From Kiloniellales bacterium (GTDB lineage Bacteria; Pseudomonadota; Alphaproteobacteria; Kiloniellales; JAKSBE01): a stretch of 13,302 nucleotides of DNA. Below the pieces are notes generated by a model. That model was not told the origin of the DNA. It made no database searches and worked only from the letters and a program-made list of their open reading frames with translations. The DNA lies in assembly GCA_030067055.1 (NCBI GenBank), contig JASJAL010000273.1, forward strand, positions 1-13,302, read 5' to 3'. A program made the position numbers and the translations under genes. Of the stretch, positions 7,327-13,302 are shown piece after piece (positions within the stretch are counted from its first letter, which is position 1; the number at the start of each line of letters is the position of its first letter).

Positions 7327-7965
7327 CTAGCGCACTTCCGCCGCCGTCACCGTGACCACGCCCGCCTTGGCCATCTTGGCGCGGGCGGCGGCGAGCGAGC
7401 CGTCCAGGTCGATGGCGCGGCAGGCATCTTCGATCAGCACGGTCTCGAAGCCGAGGCGTCGGGCGTCGAGGCCCGAGAACTGAACGCAGAAATCGGTTGC
7501 CAGGCCGCAGAGGAAGACCCGGTCCAGCCCGCGCTCGCGCAGGTAGCCGCCGAGCCCGGTCGGCGTGGTCTGGTCGTTCTCGAAGAAGGCGGAGTAGGAA
7601 TCGATCGCCGGCCGAAAGCCCTTGCGTAGGATCAGCTCCGCCTGGGGCAGCGCCAGATCGGCGTGGAAGGCGGCGCCCGCCGTGCCCTGAACACAATGGT
7701 CGGGCCAGAGCACCTGCGTGCCGTAATCCAGCTCGATGGTCTCGAAAGGCTGACGACCGGCATGGCTGGAGGCGAAGGAGAGATGCCCGCCGGGGTGCCA
7801 GTCCTGGGTCAGGACGACGTGGCCGAAGCGGCCCGCCAGCTCGTTGATCACCGGCACCACGGCCTCACCGTCCGGCACCGCCAGGGCGCCGCCGCTGCAG
7901 AAGTCGTTCTGCACGTCGATGACCAGAAGCAGGTCGTCGTCCTTTGGGTTGATGCGCTCGGTCAT
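7327..7965 (-). CDS. pncA: Nicotinamidase (isochorismatase-fold amidohydrolase)
   Basis: A 212-residue cysteine hydrolase of the isochorismatase fold that converts nicotinamide to nicotinate plus ammonia, feeding NAD salvage. The catalytic triad is visible: D17 in IDVQNDF, K115 in LRKGF and C160 in GLATDFC. The metal-binding set D55/H57/H61 (TQDWHPGGH) and H90 (WPDHCVQGT) is what separates nicotinamidases from other members of the fold. Length matches bacterial PncA (about 210). The frame stays open to 8139, but the extra 58 codons do not resemble the family. ATG 7965 has AAGGA eight bases upstream and begins MTERINPKDD, leading directly into the first strand. It stands alone, convergent with the ABC operon and divergent from the ECF sigma gene. 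Pyrazinamidase activity is a usual side activity. Confidence 0.92.
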   Translation of the reverse strand: MTERINPKDDDLLLVIDVQNDFCSGGALAVPDGEAVVPVINELAGRFGHVVLTQDWHPGGHLSFASSHAGRQPFETIELDYGTQVLWPDHCVQGTAGAAFHADLALPQAELILRKGFRPAIDSYSAFFENDQTTPTGLGGYLRERGLDRVFLCGLATDFCVQFSGLDARRLGFETVLIEDACRAIDLDGSLAAARAKMAKAGVVTVTAAEVR

Positions 7966-7973
7966 GATCCGGG

Positions 7974-7978
7974 TCCTT
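7974..7978 (-). promoter_or_regulatory. Ribosome binding site of nicotinamidase
   Basis: AAGGA on the minus strand within GGGAGAAGGA, eight bases before ATG 7965. It supports this start over the upstream in-frame start at 8139. Confidence 0.6.
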
Positions 7979-8188
7979 CTCCCAACCGCCTCGACCGGCG
8001 CGAGGAGAGCCGGCCGACTCCGACAGGCTGCCACAGCGGGTCGCGCGATGCAGCCCTCAAGCTTCGAAGCGCAGGGAGGCGATTCATCGCTGGCCCAGAG
8101 GCCCACAGCACCCTGGAACTGTCTCAGAGATAGCTCCAACCTCGACCTCGGTCAGGACCCTGGGATGAAGTTCCACATCTCCGGTGTT

Positions 8189-8220
8189 CGTCAGTCGAGG
8201 GGGTAAACCTCGGGCTGACG
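8189..8220. repeat. Strong stem-loop upstream of the ECF sigma gene
   Basis: CGTCAG (8189-8194) pairs with CTGACG (8215-8220), and the inner CGAGG (8196-8200) pairs with CCTCG (8208-8212). This gives eleven base pairs with a 1x2 internal bulge and a seven-base loop GGGTAAA. It lies 64 bases before the sigma ATG. No T-run follows on the plus strand. It may be a leader structure, an operator, or a hairpin protecting the nicotinamidase promoter from readthrough. Confidence 0.5.
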
Positions 8221-8284
8221 CAAGCCGGCCGGATGCACAGATTTATCATTTGTGATCCTTCGGGCATCCGGGCAGGCTTGGGGA

Positions 8285-8791
8285 ATGGACGACTTGGCAA
8301 CGATGATCGCCGCCGAGATCCCGGCGCTCCGCCGCTACGCGCGCGCCCTGTTGCGCGACGCCGAACGGGCCGACGACCTGGTCCAGGATTGCCTGCTGCG
8401 GGCCTGGTCGCGACGCCACCTCTGGCGCCAGCCGGGCAACCTCAGGGCCTGGCTCTTCACCATCCTGCACAACCTCTACGCCAACCAGATGCGCAGCCTG
8501 TCGCGCCAGCCGCGCTTCGCGCCCTCGGAGGCGGCAGAGCACCTGGGGCAGAACGCCCGCCAGGGGGACCAGATGGAGACGTCCGAGGTCCTGGACGCGC
8601 TGGACAACCTCAACGATGACCAGCGCGAGGCGATCCTGCTGGTCGGGGTCGAGGGGCTGCGCTACGAGGAGGCCGCCGCGGTCCTGGGTGTGCCGGTCGG
8701 GACCGTGATGTCGCGCCTGTCCCGCGGCCGCGAACGGCTGCGCGATCTGACCGATCGGGGCAACGTGCCGCCGATCCGGAGGGTCAAATGA
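8285..8791 (+). CDS. ECF-type RNA polymerase sigma factor
   Basis: A 168-residue two-domain sigma-70 family protein of the extracytoplasmic-function class. Region 2 spans about 13-72, with ADDLVQDCLLRAW (29-41, core binding) and AWLFTILHNLYANQ (55-68, promoter melting). Region 4 spans about 107-153 with the helix-turn-helix YEEAAAVLGVPVGTVMSRLSRGRERL (split at about 127-152). There is no region 1, 3 or C-terminal extra domain. I chose ATG 8285 because MDDLATMIAAEIPALRRYAR matches the usual ECF N-terminus; GTG 8252 would add 11 residues. GGGGA sits immediately before ATG 8285, too close to be ideal. The stop overlaps the anti-sigma start, so the pair is co-translated. It probably directs genes for an envelope or stress response, including possibly its own operon; I cannot assign the ECF subgroup. 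Confidence 0.9.
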   Translation: MDDLATMIAAEIPALRRYARALLRDAERADDLVQDCLLRAWSRRHLWRQPGNLRAWLFTILHNLYANQMRSLSRQPRFAPSEAAEHLGQNARQGDQMETSEVLDALDNLNDDQREAILLVGVEGLRYEEAAAVLGVPVGTVMSRLSRGRERLRDLTDRGNVPPIRRVK

Positions 8792-9579
8792 GCGACCCGA
8801 AACTGGTGTCCCTGGACGACCTCCAGGCCTACGTCGACGAGGAGCTGACGCCGGAGCGCCGCGCCGAGGTCGACGCTCATCTGGCCCAGAGCCCCGACGA
8901 CGCCGAGCGGGTCAGCGCCTATCGCCGGCAGAACCGGGCCCTGCGCGCGGCCCTCGCCGGCGTCGGCAACGAGGCGGTGCCCGCTTCCATGCTCGCGATC
9001 CTGCAGGACCGCCCGCCGGTTCGCGAGATCACTTGGCTGCCGCGGGCCGCCGCGGCCGTCCTGCTCCTGGCGATCGGCGGCGCCCTGGGAGGCGCGCTCG
9101 GCTGGGGCTACGACAAGCTGCCCTTGTTTGGGCTCGAGGAGAAGCGCTTCCTGCGCGAGGCCGTGGCCGCGCATCAGGTCTACGCCGCCGACCGGCGCCA
9201 CGCGGTCGAGGTCGCCGCCATCGAGCGGGATTACCTGCAGAGCTGGCTGACCCAGCGCCTGGGCGTGCCGATCATGGCCCCGGACCTCAGCGAGGCCGGG
9301 CTGAGCCTTCTGGGCGGGCGCCTACTCTCGACCGTCCACGGCCCGGCGGCCTTGCTGGTCTACGAGACCCGCGAGGGCGAGCGGGTAACCTGCTACATCA
9401 CCGCCGAGGCCAAACGTCTGGCGCCCGGAAAGGTCTACCTAGAGGACGAGGCCACCGTCGCTCTGGCCTGGCCGACCAGCAACCTAGCCTACGCGGTCAG
9501 CGGCGCAGCCAGCCGCGAGCGCTTGGCCGAGATCGCCGGCGTCGTCAACCGCAAGCTCAAGCAGTTGGAAGACAGCTGA
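8788..9579 (+). CDS. Membrane-anchored anti-sigma factor (zinc-less), partner of the ECF sigma
   Basis: A 263-residue protein. An N-terminal anti-sigma-like helical domain (about 1-60, LDDLQAYVDEELTPERRAEV then AHLAQSPDDAERV) is followed by a single hydrophobic helix at about 84-106 and a C-terminal domain of about 155 residues, predicted periplasmic. The layout and the ATGA overlap with the sigma gene (GGAGGG at 8778-8783) make an anti-sigma role the best reading: it would hold the sigma factor at the inner membrane until a signal releases it. The zinc-binding HxxxCxxC motif of ZAS-type anti-sigmas is absent; the only cysteine I see is in VTCYITAEAK in the sensor half. The periplasmic domain is not one I recognise. 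A hairpin lies directly after the stop. Confidence 0.83.
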   Translation: MSDPKLVSLDDLQAYVDEELTPERRAEVDAHLAQSPDDAERVSAYRRQNRALRAALAGVGNEAVPASMLAILQDRPPVREITWLPRAAAAVLLLAIGGALGGALGWGYDKLPLFGLEEKRFLREAVAAHQVYAADRRHAVEVAAIERDYLQSWLTQRLGVPIMAPDLSEAGLSLLGGRLLSTVHGPAALLVYETREGERVTCYITAEAKRLAPGKVYLEDEATVALAWPTSNLAYAVSGAASRERLAEIAGVVNRKLKQLEDS

Positions 9580-9605
9580 TGCCAAGGAGCGTCGCGCTCC
9601 AGGCA
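9580..9605 (+). terminator. Hairpin directly after the anti-sigma gene
   Basis: TGCC (9580-9583) and GGCA (9602-9605) flank GGAGCG (9586-9591), loop TCG, CGCTCC (9595-9600). This gives a ten-pair stem with a small internal loop, starting at the base after the stop codon. A T-run is missing, so this is a likely transcript 3' end or processing barrier rather than a textbook intrinsic terminator. Confidence 0.5.
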
Positions 9606-9645
9606 TCCGGCAATACCACGGTCCGATGGTCAATCGAGCGGTCGC

Positions 9646-10008
9646 TCAACACGCGCGGGCAAGGGCCTCGCTTCTGGGGAGTTCCGTACGCTTGGTGAAA
9701 CGGCAGGTCACGCAGAACCTGGGCCTCTCGGGGCGGCAGATCTTGCCCTCGATCACCCCTTGCCCGACTTCCCCAGACAGACGAATTTCGAACTGGTCTA
9801 GGGTCTCGCCAAAGATCGTACGCGGCTTACAGTAGTAGTAGTTGAAAATATCAGCCTCGAAGCGTTCCCCCGTGAGGCTGTACCTGCCCGCTGAGTAGTG
9901 CCGGTCGTTGCCGCCGATCATCAGGCCATGCTCGAGGACGTAAACGCCACAGTTCTCCCATCCATAGGGACCATAAATCTCACCGGTCCAAATTCCTTCC
10001 ACCGACAT
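9646..10008 (-). CDS. Small GrlR-family-like protein
   Basis: A 120-residue protein beginning MSVEGIWTGEIYGPYG. The order VYVLEHGLMIGGNDRHYSAG, then YSLTGERFEADI, then a TIFGETLDQFEIRLSG stretch and a final IEGK segment, matches the small beta-barrel GrlR family. That family is named after the negative regulator of type III secretion in enteropathogenic E. coli and is found widely in bacteria without that island. No type III gene is in the window, so regulation of secretion should not be assumed; the protein has no DNA-binding helix-turn-helix. ATG 10008 has GGAGG eight bases upstream; the frame extends to 10053 without support. It has four cysteines (ENCG, YYYCKP and the pair FCVTC), unusual for so small a protein. 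GC and codon use are lower than in neighbouring genes (for example three successive tyrosine codons TAC/TAC/TAC in an A/T-rich stretch). Confidence 0.62.
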   Translation of the reverse strand: MSVEGIWTGEIYGPYGWENCGVYVLEHGLMIGGNDRHYSAGRYSLTGERFEADIFNYYYCKPRTIFGETLDQFEIRLSGEVGQGVIEGKICRPERPRFCVTCRFTKRTELPRSEALARAC

Positions 10009-10553
10009 ATGCGCCGCCTCCGTAGTAAGGGCGGCCCGCAACGCTGGGGCCAACGGGTCACCGACTGATACGCTGCGTCCAGGCTAACGTTGCTTCAAGG
10101 CCGTCTCTTACCATCACATGCCAATCTCTCGCGTCCCGTGCAGGGTGTGGATCGAACGAGGCCGTCGTCGTTCGCCGCGACTCCAGATAGGTCAAGTCAG
10201 GTGCTCCAAGCTACGGAACCGGAGCCGAGTGACCTCCAAAGGCGGCTTGATGCCGAGGAGAACTGCACTCGGCCTTGGTAGATACCGGACAAGCCGGCAT
10301 CGGATCCGTCACCGGCGCTCAAGGATTTCGGTCGAACGTTCTCGGTGGCATGGAATGGCAGGAGTTCCAAGCAACACAACGGCATGCTCAGCACGGTGCA
10401 AGCAAATGGTAGGGCCGGATTTCGTCCGAGAAGTCTCGGCGGAGGTCTGGGGCTGTTCAGAGATTGAAGGACCGCTAAAGGATCGCCGTCTTTTCCAAGA
10501 ACCCCCGGACCACGTTGCCCGCCGGAATGCAAACATGATGGGGGCTTTAATCG
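10009..10553. other. Non-coding stretch before the BCCT gene
   Basis: About 545 bp. Apart from the GrlR-like ribosome site near 10017 I see no convincing gene: frames on both strands are arginine-, serine- or proline-rich without recognisable motifs. GC is visibly lower than in the flanking operons. A perfect 8-bp inverted repeat, GCCGAGTG (10224-10231) with CACTCGGC (10266-10273), is spaced by 34 bases; this may be chance. I could not identify a promoter for the BCCT gene. Its Shine-Dalgarno-like GGGGG lies about 11 bases before ATG 10554. Confidence 0.5.
10017..10021 (-). promoter_or_regulatory. Ribosome binding site of the GrlR-like gene
   Basis: GGAGG on the minus strand, eight bases before ATG 10008. 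It is a strong site and fixes the start over the upstream ATG at 10053. Confidence 0.65.
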
Positions 10554-12470
10554 ATGAGGACGGCGGACTCCGATACGAAACCTAAGTCGGACGCATTTAA
10601 GAGGATTGACCGGCCAACCTTTATCGGCGCCCTGGTGCTTCTTCTCGGTGTCACGCTCCCGCTCCTGATCTGGTCCCGGGAGGGTGCTGTTTTCGTGGCC
10701 GCGGCCAAAACAATGATGACGGATGTGCTGGGCGGCATCTACCTGCTCATAGGTCTAGGTGCGCTCTTCTTCATGGTCTTTATCATCTTCAGCGACATCG
10801 GAAACATCCGGCTCGGCGAGGCCGACGAGGCGCCCGAGTTCTCGACCGGCTCCTGGGCAGCGATGCTGTTTTGCGGCGGGATCGGAGCCAGCATCCTCTA
10901 CTGGGCTCCGATCGAGTGGGCCTACTATTTCCAGAAACCGCCGTTCCAGCTCGAGCCCGGCGGCAAGGAGGCCATCCTCTGGTCTGCGACCTACGGGCCG
11001 TTCCACTGGGGCCCGATCGCCTGGGCGATCTATCTCGTGCCGGCCGTCCCCATCGCCTATTTCTTCCACGTCCGCCGCAAGCCGGTGCTGAAGATATCCT
11101 TGGCACTGATGCCAGTGCTGGGCGAAACGCAGGCCGGACGATGGCCCGGCAAGCTCATCGATGTGCTGTTCGTCTTCGGCCTGATCGGTGGCGGCGCGAC
11201 ATCTCTCGGTCTGGCGGCACCGCTCATCAACGAGGGGCTCTCGACGCTCACCGGCCTACCCAAGACGGTCGGGACGCAGCTCGCCGTCCTCGCCGCCTGC
11301 ACGGTGATCTTCGGCTACTCGGCCTACGCCGGGCTGGAAAAGGGCATCAAGATCCTGTCCAACATCAACTTCTGGGGCGTGCTCGGGCTGCTCGCCTTTA
11401 TCTTCGCCGCGGGACCGACCGTGTTCATGTTCGAGACCGGCTTGGAGGCGCTGGGTCGGATGCTCTCGAACTTCTTCGAGATGGCCGCCTGGACCGAGGC
11501 GTTCGCGGGTCTGGCTAGCTTCACCGACACCCGCTTCCCTCAGCAATGGACGGTCTTCTACTGGGCTTGGTGGCTGGTCTTCTCGCCCAGCATGGGGCTG
11601 TTCATCGCGCGCATCTCGCGCGGACGGACCATCAAGCAGATGGTCGTGGGCTCGCTCTTCTTCGGCTCGATGGGCTGCTTCCTGTTTTTCATGGTGCTGG
11701 GCAACTACGGTATCTATCTGCAGCTGACCGAGGCCCTCGATGTCGTCGCCCTGCTCGATGCCGGCGGCGGTCCCGAAGCCGTCTACGCCATCCTGGGTAC
11801 GCTGCCTCTGGCCGGCCTCGTGATATTCGCCTTCACCCTGCTCGCGGTGATCTTCACGGCGACGACCTTCGATTCCATTTCCTACATCCTCGCCGCGGTG
11901 GTGCAGTCCGACGTCTCCGAAGAGCCGATGCGATGGAACCGCCTGTTCTGGGCTTTCGCGCTGTCGGTGCTGCCGATGACGCTGTTGCTCATCGGCGGCC
12001 TCGAATCTCTGCAGACCGCCGCTATCGTTGGCGGTATTCCCCTGATCGTGATCTCGGTCATGCTGGCCGCGTCGGCGCTTCGGGCGGCCGGCTTCGACCT
12101 GAGGCAACATCCGGACTACCAGGATCCGGTCATCAACATCGAGGAGCTGTCGGGAATCGACCCCTGGTCGGACGAGGGACTGGCCTTGGCACGCTTCGAG
12201 CGCGCCAAGGCGAAGGCGCAAGAAGCGACGCAGTCGCAGCGCGATGCCGTGGAGGCGCTTCAAAAGGTCCCGCTGATTACCGACGACGCGGTCGATGAGG
12301 ACGCGCGCGCGCGCCGGGCCGCGTTGGAGCAGGCGGTGCTGGAGGCCAACGAGGCGAAACTGGATGCGTCCCGAGCCGCCGGCCTCGCCTGGGAGGACTT
12401 CTCGCTCGCCATGAAGAAGCTCAGCCGGGCGCAGGCGAGGCAACGAGCGACGACGTTGCCACCAGAGTGA
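10554..12470 (+). CDS. BCCT-family (betaine/carnitine/choline-type) transporter with long C-terminal tail
   Basis: A 638-residue inner-membrane transporter with about 12 hydrophobic segments ending near 510. Family hallmarks are CGGIGASILYWAPIEWAYY (107-125), FHWGPIAWAIY (150-160), GGGATSLGLAAPL (212-224) and the BCCT signature WTVFYWAWWLVFSPSMG (332-348) followed by FIARISRGRTI (350-360). The substrate box W337/W339/W340 is present. The position of the further aromatic (W377 in BetP, Y327 in CaiT) is F343. WTVFYWAWW and IEWAYY resemble CaiT-like members more than BetP. Quaternary amines such as carnitine, betaine or choline are the likely substrates; which one is not readable. Residues about 515-638 are a charged, alanine-rich helical tail unlike the short tails of many members. 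A GGGGG ribosome-site-like element precedes the ATG. The gene stands alone. Confidence 0.88.
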   Translation: MRTADSDTKPKSDAFKRIDRPTFIGALVLLLGVTLPLLIWSREGAVFVAAAKTMMTDVLGGIYLLIGLGALFFMVFIIFSDIGNIRLGEADEAPEFSTGSWAAMLFCGGIGASILYWAPIEWAYYFQKPPFQLEPGGKEAILWSATYGPFHWGPIAWAIYLVPAVPIAYFFHVRRKPVLKISLALMPVLGETQAGRWPGKLIDVLFVFGLIGGGATSLGLAAPLINEGLSTLTGLPKTVGTQLAVLAACTVIFGYSAYAGLEKGIKILSNINFWGVLGLLAFIFAAGPTVFMFETGLEALGRMLSNFFEMAAWTEAFAGLASFTDTRFPQQWTVFYWAWWLVFSPSMGLFIARISRGRTIKQMVVGSLFFGSMGCFLFFMVLGNYGIYLQLTEALDVVALLDAGGGPEAVYAILGTLPLAGLVIFAFTLLAVIFTATTFDSISYILAAVVQSDVSEEPMRWNRLFWAFALSVLPMTLLLIGGLESLQTAAIVGGIPLIVISVMLAASALRAAGFDLRQHPDYQDPVINIEELSGIDPWSDEGLALARFERAKAKAQEATQSQRDAVEALQKVPLITDDAVDEDARARRAALEQAVLEANEAKLDASRAAGLAWEDFSLAMKKLSRAQARQRATTLPPE

Positions 12471-12609
12471 TGACCGGCGCCTGATCGGCACTGTCTTCGA
12501 TCTCGAGGATCGCGGCGCGCCCGAACTCAAGGGGGTCTGGAGACATGCTCCCGGTTTGGCGGGCGAAGGGGCCCCCGCGTCTATCCGACGACTTGGCGAT
12601 CTGACAGCA
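12471..12609. other. Convergent intergenic gap with a small palindrome
   Basis: 139 bp between the BCCT stop and the stop of the binding-protein gene on the other strand. CGATC (12498-12502), loop TCGAG, GATCG (12508-12512) is a 5-bp stem that could assist termination, but no T-run follows. I see nothing else. Confidence 0.3.
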
Positions 12610-13302
12610 TCATTCGACCCAGCCGAGAACGTTGCGGAGCACGCTCCAGCGCCTCTTGGACGTCTTTTCGTGGCGGCCGAGGATCCAGTAGTTGAAGAGC
12701 CGCTCGCTGGTGCCATCGAGGCGATTCAAGCCGATCCAGTTTCCGAGGTACTCCCGAAAATGCGAATCCTCGCGCCCGCCAATTACGAAGACGAGCGGGA
12801 CCCCAAAGCTTCCGTCCTCGGCTGCGTGAACGAACTTGAATTTCGGATAGATCAGGGTCCAAGCGGCGCCGCCCTCCGCCGACGTGACCAAACCGTCCAG
12901 GCCGGCCACCTTTCCCGCGAAGAAGTCGCGCTCGGTTTCCAACTCCACGAGTTCCACGTTGTCGAAGCCTTCCGCCCTGATCCGGTCGCCGAAATAGGTT
13001 TTTTCCAGAATGCCCATCCTGATCGGGCCAAGGGCGCGGATTCGATTGGCCGTGGCAAAATCGACGGCGCGGTGATCCGGCACGATCACACCCAGGTGCA
13101 CGACGAGGTAGGGATCCGAAAGCAGCGCGCGTTCGGCCAGCGAGGGAACCCCAGCGATCCCGGAAACCGCGAAATCGAAATGATCGGCGTCGAGCTGATC
13201 GAGAAGCGTCTCCCTCTGATAGGGTACGAATTCGATCGATGCCCCCAGGTCCTGTGCCAAGTGATGGGCCAGCTCCACGTCGTAGCCGACCAAGTCCCCG
13301 GC
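12610..13302 (-). CDS. Family 3 periplasmic solute-binding domain protein, C-terminal part
   Basis: 230 residues ending at a TGA; the 5' end lies beyond the right edge, and the frame remains open to the last base (first visible residues AGDLVGYDVELAHHL). GDLVGYDVEL is the start of strand 1 of SBP_bac_3 (PF00497-type) domains that bind amino acids and related solutes. DHFDFAVSGIAGVPSLAERA and LLSDPYLVVHLGVIVP follow in the expected order. The tail NYWILGRHEKTSKRRWSVLRNVLGW resembles proteins in which a binding domain follows a cation:dicarboxylate symporter domain, so an N-terminal membrane module may lie outside; this is inference from memory. No signal peptide can be seen because the start is missing. 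It converges with the BCCT gene; functional linkage is unproven. Confidence 0.75.
   Translation of the reverse strand, partial: AGDLVGYDVELAHHLAQDLGASIEFVPYQRETLLDQLDADHFDFAVSGIAGVPSLAERALLSDPYLVVHLGVIVPDHRAVDFATANRIRALGPIRMGILEKTYFGDRIRAEGFDNVELVELETERDFFAGKVAGLDGLVTSAEGGAAWTLIYPKFKFVHAAEDGSFGVPLVFVIGGREDSHFREYLGNWIGLNRLDGTSERLFNYWILGRHEKTSKRRWSVLRNVLGWVE

Larger units (their letters stand above)
7966..8284. other. Divergent intergenic region between pncA and the ECF sigma gene
   Basis: A 319-bp gap holding the nicotinamidase ribosome site, an 11-bp hairpin (8189-8220) and an A/T-rich imperfect palindrome, CACAGAT (8237-8243) against ATTTGTG (8248-8254), containing a possible -10 (TATCAT, 8244-8249) without a partner -35. 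Upstream of the sigma gene I could not find a clear GGAAC-type ECF promoter. Open frames across this stretch look like noise. Confidence 0.5.

Noticed and set aside
8113..8119. TGGAACT as an ECF-type -35 box for the sigma gene
   Set aside because: No matching -10 (such as CGTT or TCTGA) occurs at the expected 16-17 base spacing.
8233..8619. Alternative plus-strand frame over the ECF sigma gene
   Set aside because: Proline-, glycine- and arginine-rich out-of-frame reading of the sigma gene.
10224..10273. 8-bp inverted repeat as a possible recombination or operator site
   Set aside because: The 34-base spacer and lack of flanking direct repeats make chance a sufficient explanation in GC-rich DNA.
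10118..10585. 155-codon plus-strand frame before the BCCT gene
   Set aside because: No motifs, highly basic, no good ribosome site, and it overlaps the BCCT start. Treated as non-coding.
11256..12716. 486-codon minus-strand frame opposite the BCCT gene
   Set aside because: Arginine-, glutamine- and glycine-rich shadow. It crosses into the convergent binding-protein gene in a different frame and has no recognisable domain.

Overview
The window is GC-rich, densely coded DNA with alphaproteobacterial-looking genes. A Rhodospirillales/Kiloniellales-type organism is my guess from protein flavour and base composition; there is no rRNA or other marker to confirm it. I see no tRNA, rRNA, CRISPR array, transposase or phage gene.

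Layout. (1) Positions 1-2086, minus strand: the start of an acetoin-dehydrogenase-type 2-oxo-acid dehydrogenase operon. Its order is E1 alpha (acoA-like), E1 beta (acoB-like) and the first 29 codons of the lipoyl E2 (acoC-like), which runs off the left edge. A candidate sigma-54 promoter lies upstream. (2) Positions 2087-2556: a divergent promoter region. (3) Positions 2557-7251, plus strand: a tight four-gene operon of ABC ATPase, ABC-2 permease, GldG-like auxiliary protein and DUF4340 protein. This is the GldA/GldF/GldG arrangement known from gliding Bacteroidetes, here probably in a non-gliding proteobacterium and with DUF4340 added; its substrate and role are unknown. (4) Positions 7327-7965, minus: nicotinamidase (pncA-like), convergent with the ABC operon. 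(5) Positions 8285-9579, plus: an ECF sigma factor overlapping a single-pass membrane anti-sigma factor that lacks a zinc motif. Strong hairpins lie upstream of and directly after this pair. (6) Positions 9646-10008, minus: a small GrlR-family-like protein in a stretch of visibly lower GC, followed by about 545 bp without a convincing gene. (7) Positions 10554-12470, plus: a BCCT transporter with a CaiT-like core and an unusually long charged, helical C-terminal tail. (8) Positions 12610-13302, minus: the C-terminal part of a family 3 solute-binding protein, continuing past the right edge.

The genes form independent units rather than one pathway: acetoin/2-oxo-acid catabolism, an envelope ABC system, NAD salvage, envelope-stress-type signalling and solute uptake. 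The units most worth follow-up are the Gld-like plus DUF4340 operon, the orphan GrlR-like protein with its low-GC surroundings, the BCCT tail and the possible sigma-54 control of the acetoin genes.
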